Shown here piece after piece: positions 10,007 to 17,277 of a stretch of 64,000 bases of DNA. Source of the DNA: Variovorax beijingensis (lineage in GTDB: Bacteria; Pseudomonadota; Gammaproteobacteria; Burkholderiales; Burkholderiaceae_C). The notes beneath the pieces are model-generated. The model had not been told where the DNA came from. It saw nothing but the letters and a program-made list of their open reading frames with translations, and did no database searches. A program made the translations under genes and the position numbers. Within the stretch, counting starts at the first letter, position 1; every line of letters starts with the position of its first letter. The stretch is taken from assembly GCF_003951285.1 (NCBI RefSeq), contig NZ_RXFQ01000006.1, positions 342,723-406,722 of the forward strand, in the 5' to 3' direction.

Positions 10007-10014
10007 CGTGCCGA

Positions 10015-10605
10015 TTATCTCGGCGGAAAAACATGCAGTTGCGCGTGATACAGCAGCATCACCGTCTTGGCGTCGGCGATGCGCCCGTCCGCCACCATGG
10101 CCAGCGCCTCGTCGATGCCGAGCTCGAGCACCTCGATGTCCTCGCCCTCCTCGGCCAGGCCGCCGCCGTCGCCGATGCGCATCGACGGCTCGTACTCGGC
10201 CACGAAGAAGTGCAGCCTCTCGGTCACCGAACCCGGGCTCATGAAGGCTTCGAGCACCTTCTGCACCGCGCCCAGGCGATAGCCCAGTTCTTCTTCCACC
10301 TCGGCGCGGATGCGCTCCTCGGGCGCCGCGTTGTCCAGCAGGCCGGCCGCCGCCTCGATCAGCAGGTCGTCATGGCCGTTGACGAAGGCCGGGTAGCGGA
10401 ACTGCCGCGTCAGCAGCACCGTGCGCTGCGCGAGGTTGCAGGGCAGCAGCGTGGCGCCGTTGCCGCGGTCGTAGGTCTCGCGGTGCATGCGCTGCCACTG
10501 GCCGTCGTTGCGCCGCCAGTCGAAGGCGGTGGTCTTGAGCGTGTACCAGTTGTCGGAAAGCAGGGTGACTTCGTGCACCCGGACGCGGTCGTGGAGGGTC
10601 GTCAT
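10015..10605 (-). CDS. NUDIX hydrolase, NudK/GDP-mannose pyrophosphatase type
   Basis: A 196-residue cytoplasmic pyrophosphohydrolase. The NUDIX box is recognisable in AAGLLDNAAPEERIRAEV followed by EEELGY, with glutamates retained for metal binding; the Arg usually found before the helix glutamate is Ala, as can occur in NudK-like enzymes. The N-terminal part (NWYTLKTTAFDWRR, VLLTRQFRYPAF) also fits NudK. A GDP-mannose or ADP-ribose substrate is inferred from family only. ATG at 10605 is preferred; the upstream TTG at 10641 falls inside a regulatory repeat. The gene diverges from a DeoR regulator. Confidence 0.82.
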   Translation of the reverse strand: MTTLHDRVRVHEVTLLSDNWYTLKTTAFDWRRNDGQWQRMHRETYDRGNGATLLPCNLAQRTVLLTRQFRYPAFVNGHDDLLIEAAAGLLDNAAPEERIRAEVEEELGYRLGAVQKVLEAFMSPGSVTERLHFFVAEYEPSMRIGDGGGLAEEGEDIEVLELGIDEALAMVADGRIADAKTVMLLYHAQLHVFPPR

Positions 10606-10623
10606 GGTGCGCAGCTTATGCGC

Positions 10624-10654
10624 AAATTCGTGCAGAAACAAGAAAATTCGTGCA
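10624..10654. promoter_or_regulatory. Direct repeat, candidate DeoR-family operator
   Basis: The 11-mer AAATTCGTGCA occurs at 10624-10634 and again, identical, at 10644-10654, exactly 20 bases apart (two DNA turns). It sits in the 79-base gap between the divergent NUDIX and DeoR genes. DeoR-family proteins often bind paired repeats, so autoregulation is a reasonable inference. Confidence 0.5.
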
Positions 10655-10684
10655 ATTCGCGGTCCTGCCCGCTACCATCGCCCG

Positions 10685-11449
10685 ATGCTCACCCGCCAGC
10701 GCAAGCAACACATCCTCTCGGTCCTGCAGCGCGACGGCAACGTCGTCGCCAAGTCGCTCAGCGAGGAGCTGGCACTGTCGGAAGACACCATCCGCCGCGA
10801 CCTGCGCGAACTGGCCGCCGAGGGGCTCTTGCAGCGCGTGCACGGCGGCGCGCTGCCGGTCGCCAGGGCCGAAGCCGACTTCGCGGGCCGACTGCAACTC
10901 GCAACCGCGGAAAAGGTGGCGATCGGCCGTGCCGCCGCGCGCCTGGTGCGGCCCGGGCAGGTGGTCTTGATCGACGGCGGCACCACGGCCGTGCAGATGG
11001 CGCGGCACCTGCCGGCCGGCCTGCGCGCCACCGTGGCGACGCACAGTCCGTCGGTGGCGGTCGAGCTCGCGGGCCATGCCGGCATCGAGGTGGTGCTGAT
11101 CGGCGGGCGCCTGTTCCGGCATTCGATGGTGGCGGTGGGCGCCGCGGCCATGGACGCCATTTCGCGCATCCACGCCGACACCTGCTTCCTGGGCGTGACC
11201 GGCGTGCATGCCGAGGCGGGCCTGACCACCGGCGACGTCGAGGAGGCCGCGATCAAGCGCGCGCTCATGGCGGCCGCGGCCGAGACGGTGGTGCTGGCCT
11301 CGTCGGAAAAGATCGGCGCGGCCTCGGCCTGGGTCATCCAACCTGTCTCGGCCGCGACCACCCTCCTGGTGTCGCCGGAAGCGCCCGCCGCCGCGCTGGC
11401 GCCGCTGCGCAAGGCCGGGCTTGCCATCCTGCGCAGCGACGGCGGCTGA
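10685..11449 (+). CDS. DeoR/GlpR family transcriptional regulator
   Basis: A 254-residue repressor type with an N-terminal winged helix (QRKQHILSVLQRDGNVVAKS then SEDTIRRDLRELAAEGLLQR) followed by a DeoRC sugar-phosphate-sensing domain (DGGTTAVQMARHLP, VLIGGRLFRHSMV, GVTGVHAEAGLTTGDVEEA). This family commonly represses sugar or nucleoside catabolism until a phosphorylated intermediate binds. Its start is set by the conserved LTRQRKQ opening. It may control itself and the divergent NUDIX gene through the direct repeat between them, and possibly the EamA exporter downstream. Confidence 0.88.
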   Translation: MLTRQRKQHILSVLQRDGNVVAKSLSEELALSEDTIRRDLRELAAEGLLQRVHGGALPVARAEADFAGRLQLATAEKVAIGRAAARLVRPGQVVLIDGGTTAVQMARHLPAGLRATVATHSPSVAVELAGHAGIEVVLIGGRLFRHSMVAVGAAAMDAISRIHADTCFLGVTGVHAEAGLTTGDVEEAAIKRALMAAAAETVVLASSEKIGAASAWVIQPVSAATTLLVSPEAPAAALAPLRKAGLAILRSDGG

Positions 11450-11516
11450 GCGCGCCGGTCCGCCGCCGATTCGCCCCTGGCCGGCGCGGCCGCGGCCTGC
11501 CCTGGATAATCGGGGG

Positions 11517-12533
11517 ATGCCCGCCCCGCCCCGTTTCTCGCCCCGCACGATCGGCATCGGCGCGGCCGTGGTCACCGTGCTGGTCTGGACCGCCTTCATC
11601 GTGATCGCCCGGGCTTCGGCCGCACGCTCGCTCACCCCGTTCGACCTGGCGCTCGCGCGCATCTGCGGTGCCAGCCTGGTGCTGGTGCCCTGGGGCGCCT
11701 GGATGGTCATGAAGGACCTGCGGCGCAAGGACGGCACCGCGTCGTCGCTGTTCGGGCTGTCGCCGCTGTCGCTGCGCCTCACGGCCGGTGCCGGCATCTT
11801 CGGCGGCGTGGCCTATGCCCTCTTGGCCTACAGCGGCTTCTTCTTCGCGCCCGCGGGCCATGCCTCGGTGCTGATGCCCGGCAGCCTGCCGCTGTGGACC
11901 ACGCTGCTGGCCGCCCTGGTGCTGCGCGAGCGCATCACGCCGGGCCGCGCCTTCGGCCTCGCGCTGATCGTGGCCGGCGACCTGGTGGTCGGCGGGCGCA
12001 GCCTGCTGCATGCCTTCGACGGCGGCGAGGTCTGGAAGGGCGACCTGCTCTTCATGGCCGCGGCCTTCTGCTGGGCCTGCTACAGCGTGGTGGCGCGCCG
12101 CCACGGGCTCGACGCCGTGCGCGCGACCATCGCCATCACCGTGTTCGCGCTGCTGGCCTACGTTCCGGTCTACGGCCTGCTGGTGGCGGGCGGCGCGGTC
12201 GTGAGCCACATCGGCGCCGCGCCCTGGGGCGAGGTGGCGTTCCAGATGCTGTTCCAGGGCGTCGGCTCGGTCGTCGTCTCGGGCATCACCTTCACGAAGA
12301 TGATCCAGTACTTCGGGCCGGTGCGCAGCACCATGATCACGGCCCTGGTGCCCGGCCTTTCGGCCTTCGGCGCAGTGATCTGGCTCGACGAGCCGCTTTA
12401 CTGGAACCTGATCGCCGGCCTGCTGCTGGTGACCGCCGGCATCCTGTTCGGCGTGCAGAAAACATCGGCCGGCGGCCGCGCCGCTCCGCGGCCCGCAGTG
12501 CCGGCCACCGCCACGGGGTGCCGCGATGCCTAG
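11517..12533 (+). CDS. EamA/DMT family exporter
   Basis: A 338-residue inner-membrane protein with about ten hydrophobic segments arranged as two EamA repeats, the first starting at TIGIGAAVVTVLVWTAFIVI. Members export metabolites or amino acids; no substrate can be read from sequence. The end of the gene overlaps tsaB by eight bases. The start is placed at the ATG after a GATAAT-like -10 (11505-11510), six bases away, again with no clear ribosome site apart from a G run. Confidence 0.87.
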   Translation: MPAPPRFSPRTIGIGAAVVTVLVWTAFIVIARASAARSLTPFDLALARICGASLVLVPWGAWMVMKDLRRKDGTASSLFGLSPLSLRLTAGAGIFGGVAYALLAYSGFFFAPAGHASVLMPGSLPLWTTLLAALVLRERITPGRAFGLALIVAGDLVVGGRSLLHAFDGGEVWKGDLLFMAAAFCWACYSVVARRHGLDAVRATIAITVFALLAYVPVYGLLVAGGAVVSHIGAAPWGEVAFQMLFQGVGSVVVSGITFTKMIQYFGPVRSTMITALVPGLSAFGAVIWLDEPLYWNLIAGLLLVTAGILFGVQKTSAGGRAAPRPAVPATATGCRDA

Positions 12534-13239
12534 GCTCCTGGCTTTCGATACCAGCACCGAGCACCTGTCGGTGGCGGTGCGCCACGGCGAGCGCCTGTTC
12601 ATGCACAGCGGGGCCGGCGGCGCGCAGGCGTCGAGCACGCTGATCCCGCTCATCCTGCAACTGCTGGCCCAGGCGGGGCTCGAACTGGCCGCGCTCGACG
12701 CCATCGCCTTCGGCCGCGGGCCGGGCTCCTTCACGGGCCTGCGCACCGCCTGCTCGGTGGCGCAGGGCCTGGCCTTCGGCGCCGGCGTGCCGCTGCTGCC
12801 GGTCGACACGCTGCTGGCCGTGGCCGAGGAAGCGCGCCATGCCTTCGGCGCACGCCAGGTGGTGGCGGTGCTCGACGCGCGCATGGACCAGCTCTATGCC
12901 GCGCGCTACGACTTCGACGGGGGCGGTGGGCTGGGCGGCGCGGACGGCGAACCGCTGCTGCTCGCGCCCGAGGCGCTCGAAGTGCCCGCCGGCTGGTCCC
13001 TTGCCGGCAACGCCTTTGCCGCCTACGGCCCCCGCCTGGCACCGGCCGCGGCGCGCCACGAAGTGCTGCCGACAGCCACCGCCATGCTGCGGCTGGCGCC
13101 CGCGCTGCTCGCCGCGGGACGCACGGTGGATGCGGCGCATGCCTGGCCGCTCTATGTTCGCGATAAAGTGGCGCAAACCACCGATGAGCGCGCTGCCATC
13201 AAGGCGGCCGCCCTGGCGGTTCCACCTGTTGCCAACTAG
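12526..13239 (+). CDS. tsaB: tRNA threonylcarbamoyladenosine biosynthesis protein TsaB
   Basis: A 237-residue actin-like fold protein that dimerises with TsaD to transfer threonylcarbamoyl to A37 of tRNA. Marks are LLAFDTSTEHLSVAV at the N-terminus and AFGRGPGSFTGLRTACSVAQ around residues 62-82, the classic TsaB signature. It precedes rimI by two bases, the usual tsaB-rimI pair. tsaC (Sua5) lies about 6 kb upstream. Confidence 0.95.
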   Translation: MPRLLAFDTSTEHLSVAVRHGERLFMHSGAGGAQASSTLIPLILQLLAQAGLELAALDAIAFGRGPGSFTGLRTACSVAQGLAFGAGVPLLPVDTLLAVAEEARHAFGARQVVAVLDARMDQLYAARYDFDGGGGLGGADGEPLLLAPEALEVPAGWSLAGNAFAAYGPRLAPAAARHEVLPTATAMLRLAPALLAAGRTVDAAHAWPLYVRDKVAQTTDERAAIKAAALAVPPVAN

Positions 13240-13241
13240 CC

Positions 13242-13784
13242 ATGAGCGCCGTCCTCCAGCCCGTCGAAGCCCGCCTCGAACCGCTCACCGTCGAGCGGCT
13301 CGATGCCGTCTGCGCGGTCGAGCAGACGGCCTACAGCCATCCGTGGACGCGGGCCAACTTCATCGATTCGATGGCGGTCGGCTACCACTGCCAGTGCCTG
13401 CTGGCCCCGGTTTCGCGGCCCGACCTGGGCACGCCGATCACCAGTCTCGGCGAGACGCTGATCGGCTACTTCGTCGCCATGAAGGGCGTGGACGAAGTGC
13501 ACCTGCTCAACATCACCGTGGCGCCGGTCTTCCAGCGCCAGGGCTGGGCGCCGCTGATGCTCGAGGCGCTGACCGGCTGGTCGCGCGCGCAGGGCGCGCA
13601 GTGGCTCTGGCTCGAGGTGCGCCAGAGCAACCGGCGCGCGCTCGACATCTACATGCGCCACGGTTTCCGCAGCGTCGGCGTGCGCAAGGGCTACTACCCG
13701 GCCCACGAAGGCAAGCGCGAGGACGCGGTCGTCATGAGCCTGCGATTGAACGAATCAGGCTCTGCCTGGGGAGCCTTGCGATGA
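13242..13784 (+). CDS. rimI: Ribosomal protein S18-alanine N-acetyltransferase
   Basis: A GNAT acetyltransferase of 180 residues that acetylates the N-terminal alanine of ribosomal protein S18. The acetyl-CoA loop appears as VFQRQGWAPLML, and the C-terminal part shows SNRRALDIYMRHGFRSVG and KGYYP, both standard for RimI. It overlaps the next gene by ATGA, so tsaB, rimI and the glycosylase-like gene form one translation-coupled operon. Confidence 0.92.
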   Translation: MSAVLQPVEARLEPLTVERLDAVCAVEQTAYSHPWTRANFIDSMAVGYHCQCLLAPVSRPDLGTPITSLGETLIGYFVAMKGVDEVHLLNITVAPVFQRQGWAPLMLEALTGWSRAQGAQWLWLEVRQSNRRALDIYMRHGFRSVGVRKGYYPAHEGKREDAVVMSLRLNESGSAWGALR

Positions 13785-14560
13785 ACGCGGTACAGACACT
13801 GAAGCTCGACGCCCGGCAGCGCGCGATGCTCGACGAGATGGGCGTGAAGGTCTGGTGGCCGATGCCTGAGGTGGCCGAAGCGGCGCCCGCGGCCATGGAA
13901 GCGGCTGCGGTGGCCGCGCCGCCGCCCACCGTCCGCGAGCGCGCGCCATCCGTGGCCGAGGCGCCGGCCGCAAGGCCTGTTGCAGCCGCACCGGCCCCGG
14001 CGGCGCGCCCCACCGCGCCCGCCGCGCTGCTCGGGCAGGGCGCCGCCGTGCTGGTCGATGCGCCCCGCCGCCTCTACGCCGAGGCCGCCGCCGAAGCGGC
14101 GCAAGGCGGCTGGCTGGTGGTGGCCGACATGCCGCCCGAAGCCGACGGCCGCCACGGCGAGCCTTTTGCGGGCGATGCCGGCAAGCTGCTCGACAACATG
14201 CTGCGCGCCCTCCAGCTGCACGACGGCAGGATGCCCGTGCACCTGATGCGCACGCACCGCGGCGTGGGCGCCGGCCAGCCCGGCAGCCCGCGTCCGATGG
14301 ACGAGGCGTTCGCGGAACACGCCGCCGCGCTGGCGCCGAGCCTGGTGCTCGCCATGGGTCCGCTGGCCGCCCAGAGCCTGATGCAAAGCACCGATCCGCT
14401 CGGCAAGCTGCGCGGCCGCGCGGTGCCGCTGCCCTCGGCCAGCGGCGTGCCGGCGGTGGCCACCTACCATCCGGCCTACCTGCTGCGAAACCCGGCCGAC
14501 AAGGCCCGCGCCTGGGCGGATTTGTGCCTGGCCGCTGAACAGCAAACACCGTCGAACTGA
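13781..14560 (+). CDS. Uracil-DNA glycosylase superfamily protein, degenerate
   Basis: A 259-residue protein. The first 85 residues are Ala/Pro-rich and low complexity. The rest resembles family 4/5 (SPO1-type) uracil-DNA glycosylases: HGEPFAGDAGKLLDNML, then LAMGPLAAQSLM, then VATYHPAYLLRNP. Two things are off. The usual GEAPG-type uracil-pocket motif is replaced by ADMPPEADG, and there is only one cysteine in the whole protein (near the C-terminus), so the four-cysteine iron-sulfur cluster of family 4 cannot form. It may be inactive or have a changed role. Coupled to rimI by a four-base overlap. Confidence 0.78.
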   Translation: MNAVQTLKLDARQRAMLDEMGVKVWWPMPEVAEAAPAAMEAAAVAAPPPTVRERAPSVAEAPAARPVAAAPAPAARPTAPAALLGQGAAVLVDAPRRLYAEAAAEAAQGGWLVVADMPPEADGRHGEPFAGDAGKLLDNMLRALQLHDGRMPVHLMRTHRGVGAGQPGSPRPMDEAFAEHAAALAPSLVLAMGPLAAQSLMQSTDPLGKLRGRAVPLPSASGVPAVATYHPAYLLRNPADKARAWADLCLAAEQQTPSN

Positions 14561-14572
14561 GGTGCGGCGGGC

Positions 14573-14592
14573 GGGTCCGTAAAATCGGACCC
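14573..14592 (+). promoter_or_regulatory. Inverted repeat with embedded -10 directly before pyrF
   Basis: GGGTCCG and CGGACCC flank the six bases TAAAAT, which match the -10 consensus at five positions, and the pyrF ATG begins one base after the repeat. There is no ribosome-binding site. The arrangement suggests a leaderless transcript starting near the ATG, with a possible operator around the -10. Confidence 0.4.
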
Positions 14593-14593
14593 C

Positions 14594-15418
14594 ATGACTT
14601 TCCTCGACAAGCTGGCCACCGCACAGCAAACAAACGGTTCGTTGCTCTGTGTGGGGCTCGATCCGGAGCCAGCCAAGTTCCCGGGGCAGCTCAAGGGCGA
14701 CGCCAGCCGCATCTATGACTTCTGCGCGCGCATCGTCGACGCCACGGCCGGCCTGGTCATCGCCTTCAAGCCGCAGATCGCCTATTTCGCGGCCCACCGC
14801 GCAGAAGCCCAGCTCGAACAACTGATGGAGCACATGCGCCGCAACGCGCCCGGCGTGCCCGTGATCCTGGACGCCAAGCGCGGCGACATCGGCTCCACGG
14901 CCGAGCAGTACGCGATCGAGGCCTTCGAGCGCTACGGCGCCGACGCCGTGACCCTGTCGCCCTTCATGGGCTTCGACTCGGTGGCGCCCTACCTCAAGCA
15001 CCAGGGCAAGGGCGCCTTCCTGCTCTGCCGCACCAGCAACCCGGGCGGCTCCGACCTGCAGGGCCAGCGGCTGGCGGACATCGAGGGCCAGCCCTTCCTC
15101 TACGAGCACGTCGCCCGGCTGGCGCAGGGCCCGTGGAACCTCAACGGCCAGCTCGGCCTCGTGGTGGGTGCAACCTACCCGGCCGAGATCGAGCGCGTGC
15201 GCGAGCTCGCGCCGACGGTGCCGCTGCTGATTCCGGGCGTTGGCGCGCAGGGCGGCGATGCGGTGGCCACGGTGCGCGCCGGCTGGCGCCCCGATGCGCC
15301 GATCATCGTGAACTCGTCGCGCGCCATCATCTACGCCTCCTCGGGCGACGACTTTGCCGAGGCGGCCCAAAAGGCCGCGCGCACCACGCGCGACGCGCTG
15401 GAAACAGCCAAGGCCTGA
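14594..15418 (+). CDS. pyrF: Orotidine 5'-phosphate decarboxylase
   Basis: Decarboxylates OMP to UMP, the last step of pyrimidine synthesis. The 274-residue length and sequence ([18 protein letters not shown] near the N-terminus, catalytic [17 protein letters not shown] near residue 95, [10 protein letters not shown]) fit the longer subfamily 2 PyrF. It is convergent with an XRE regulator, with an 84-base repeated element between the two genes. No SD precedes the start; see the -10 inverted repeat upstream. Confidence 0.95.
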   Translation: MTFLDKLATAQQTNGSLLCVGLDPEPAKFPGQLKGDASRIYDFCARIVDATAGLVIAFKPQIAYFAAHRAEAQLEQLMEHMRRNAPGVPVILDAKRGDIGSTAEQYAIEAFERYGADAVTLSPFMGFDSVAPYLKHQGKGAFLLCRTSNPGGSDLQGQRLADIEGQPFLYEHVARLAQGPWNLNGQLGLVVGATYPAEIERVRELAPTVPLLIPGVGAQGGDAVATVRAGWRPDAPIIVNSSRAIIYASSGDDFAEAAQKAARTTRDALETAKA

Positions 15419-15437
15419 CGGGCCTTTTCGTGGAACA

Positions 15438-15521
15438 CCGCGGAACCGGCTTTGCCGGGCCGCTGGTGTTGCCCCCGGCGAGGGGGTGGAGAAGCGACAC
15501 GAAGTGCGCGAAGCCTGGGGG
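15438..15521. repeat. Intergenic structured repeat, copy 1
   Basis: This 84-base element matches the element at 53692-53776. The two share an identical left 15-mer starting CCGCGGAACC and an identical right 34-mer (15488-15521, containing GCGACACGAAGTGCGCG). Between them are a CCGGC/GCCGG stem and a CCCCC/GGGGG stem whose loops differ between copies. It lies between convergent genes, its G-rich right end eight bases from the stop of the leftward XRE gene. Confidence 0.85.
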
Positions 15522-15529
15522 AGAGCCAA

Positions 15530-16264
15530 TCAGGCGCGGCGCAGCCTAGTGAAGGCCTCGAACTCCCAGTTCCGCATGCCCAGCAGCAGCGTGTAGCCCT
15601 CGCGGTCCTTGGCGGCCAGCTTCTGGTCGGTCTGGTGCTGCTGCGCGAAGTCCTGCGCCACGCGCTGCAGGCGTTCCAGGAACGCGGGCGCGAGCGAGCG
15701 GCTGATCTGCCCATGCACCAGCAGCAGCCCCTCGGCCGGGCCGTCGAAGCCGCCGGCGTAGTAGTCGAGCACCACGTTCTCGCGGAAGAACTCCATCACC
15801 GGGCCGTGCGGCCGCCAGCGGAAGGTCTTGGCCAGCTTCAGCCGGTAGCGGTTCAGCGGGCGCAGCTCGATGATGCCGATGCGGTCCAGCTGCGCCAGGC
15901 AGCCGATGCACTCGGCCTCGCTGATCCGGTAGGCCGCCACGATCTGCTCCAGCGTCCACTGGCTCAGCACGCTGATGGCCACCAGCAGCAGTTTCTTGTC
16001 CTTGACCACCGCCTTTTCCTGCTCCTGCGTGAGCTCCTTCAGCAGCGGCTGGGCGTCGGCGACACGGCGCGCCAGCTCGGCGAAGTCGATCTTGAGCGCG
16101 CGGCAGATCGCGTCGACGCGCGACAGCGGCATGTCGCTCTTGGCCAGCATGCGCTTCACGCTGGATTCGGCCATGTCGAGCGAGCGCGCCAGATCGGCGT
16201 AGGTCATGCGGGCGCTCTTGAGTTCGTTCTTGAGGGCTTGGACGAGGTCGACGGTGGTGCTCAT
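15530..16264 (-). CDS. XRE-family helix-turn-helix regulator
   Basis: A 244-residue protein with an N-terminal Cro/C1-type helix-turn-helix (about residues 5-65; ARMTYADLARSLDMAESSVK, then PLSRVDAICRALKID) and a C-terminal part of about 170 residues that I do not recognise (segments RISEAECIGCLAQLDRIGII and NRYRLKLAKTFRWRP). The start is the methionine of MSTTVDLVQ. The open frame continues far upstream through the antisense of the ceramidase-like gene and is not coding there. A GTAT-N9-ATAC palindrome in the divergent promoter region is a candidate binding site. Confidence 0.85.
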   Translation of the reverse strand: MSTTVDLVQALKNELKSARMTYADLARSLDMAESSVKRMLAKSDMPLSRVDAICRALKIDFAELARRVADAQPLLKELTQEQEKAVVKDKKLLLVAISVLSQWTLEQIVAAYRISEAECIGCLAQLDRIGIIELRPLNRYRLKLAKTFRWRPHGPVMEFFRENVVLDYYAGGFDGPAEGLLLVHGQISRSLAPAFLERLQRVAQDFAQQHQTDQKLAAKDREGYTLLLGMRNWEFEAFTRLRRA

Positions 16265-16285
16265 GAGGGTGGTGATGCGGAAGGA

Positions 16286-16304
16286 GGTATTGGAAAAAGA
16301 TACC
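16286..16304. promoter_or_regulatory. GGTAT-N9-ATACC palindrome between XRE and ceramidase-like genes
   Basis: Perfect five-base arms separated by nine bases lie 22 bases upstream of the XRE start. A related copy (GTAT-N9-ATGC) lies at 16327-16343, and a third GTAT-N9-ATAC occurs upstream of the YiaA-like gene at 19249-19265. Candidate operator of the XRE regulator. Confidence 0.45.
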
Positions 16305-16402
16305 GAAAGGTGTGAATTAGTGCCTCGTATCGATTCTCGATGCCTGTGGAGCGACTGGCAACTAAATTCCGCGGCTTCTGCCACCCACCACCGAGGACCG
16401 CC

Positions 16403-17263
16403 ATGCCTTTGCCCACCCTCAGCCGCCGCGAGCGCGGATTGCTCTTCACCTTCGCGCTGCTCGCGCTGGTGGCTCTGTTCGGACCCGCATTGCCGGCGGC
16501 CGAGGTGGCCATTGCCTCGGTGTTCGCCGACGACCGCAGCTGGCACGGCCTGCCCAACGCGATGGACGTGCTGAGCAACCTGCCCTTCCTGCTGATCGGC
16601 TTCTGGGGCCTGTACCGGCTCAACCGCATCGACCGGGCCCACCAGGAGGCGCTGGCGCAGTTCCCGCTGGCGCCGCCGGCCAACGATCCGCCGGACAACA
16701 CGCTCGACTGCGCCTGGCTTTTCTTTGCCGGCCTGGTCGCCACCGCCGCGGGATCGGCCTTCTTCCACCTGGTGCCCGATGGCGCCCGGCTCGCCGCCGA
16801 CCGCGCCGGCATGGCGGTGGCTTTCGCGGGGCTGATCGGCATCGCGGTCTGCGAGCGCGTGAGCCAGCGCGCCGGCTGGCCGGCCGCCTGGTTCGTGCTG
16901 ATGGCCGGGCTGCTCTCGGCCGAGGTGTTCCAGGAAAGCGGCAACGTGCTGCCCTGGGCGATCGTGCAGTTCGGCGGCATGGCGCTGGTGCTCACGCTCG
17001 CATTGGCCACGCCGATGCGCGGCGCGGTGGGGCTCAAGCTGGGCTGGGTGATCTGCTTCTATGCCCTGGCCAAGGTCTTCGAGCTGGCGGACCACGCGAT
17101 CTACGAGGCGACGCAGCAGGTGGTTTCGGGCCACACCCTCAAGCACCTGACCGCATCGCTGGCGGGCCTGCCGGTGCTGGCGGCGCTGCGCAAGCTCGAC
17201 ATGAACTGGCGCGCGACCCTGCTGCGGCACAATCCCGACGCAGCCGCCGCCCTGACGGCATGA
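16403..17263 (+). CDS. Ceramidase-like seven-helix membrane protein (CREST superfamily)
   Basis: A 286-residue integral membrane protein with about seven hydrophobic segments. The histidine/aspartate signature of the alkaline ceramidase/PAQR/Per1 superfamily is visible: DVLSNLPFLLIGFWGLYR, then GSAFFHLVPD, DRAGMAVAF, and near the end LADHAIYEATQ followed by SGHTLKHLTASL. These residues bind zinc in characterised members, which hydrolyse lipid amides. The substrate here is unknown, since free-living beta-proteobacteria seldom make ceramides. GAGGA precedes the ATG. It is followed 14 bases later by an MFS-acyltransferase fusion, suggesting a lipid-handling operon. Confidence 0.75.
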   Translation: MPLPTLSRRERGLLFTFALLALVALFGPALPAAEVAIASVFADDRSWHGLPNAMDVLSNLPFLLIGFWGLYRLNRIDRAHQEALAQFPLAPPANDPPDNTLDCAWLFFAGLVATAAGSAFFHLVPDGARLAADRAGMAVAFAGLIGIAVCERVSQRAGWPAAWFVLMAGLLSAEVFQESGNVLPWAIVQFGGMALVLTLALATPMRGAVGLKLGWVICFYALAKVFELADHAIYEATQQVVSGHTLKHLTASLAGLPVLAALRKLDMNWRATLLRHNPDAAAALTA

Positions 17264-17277
17264 GGAGAATTCTTCGA

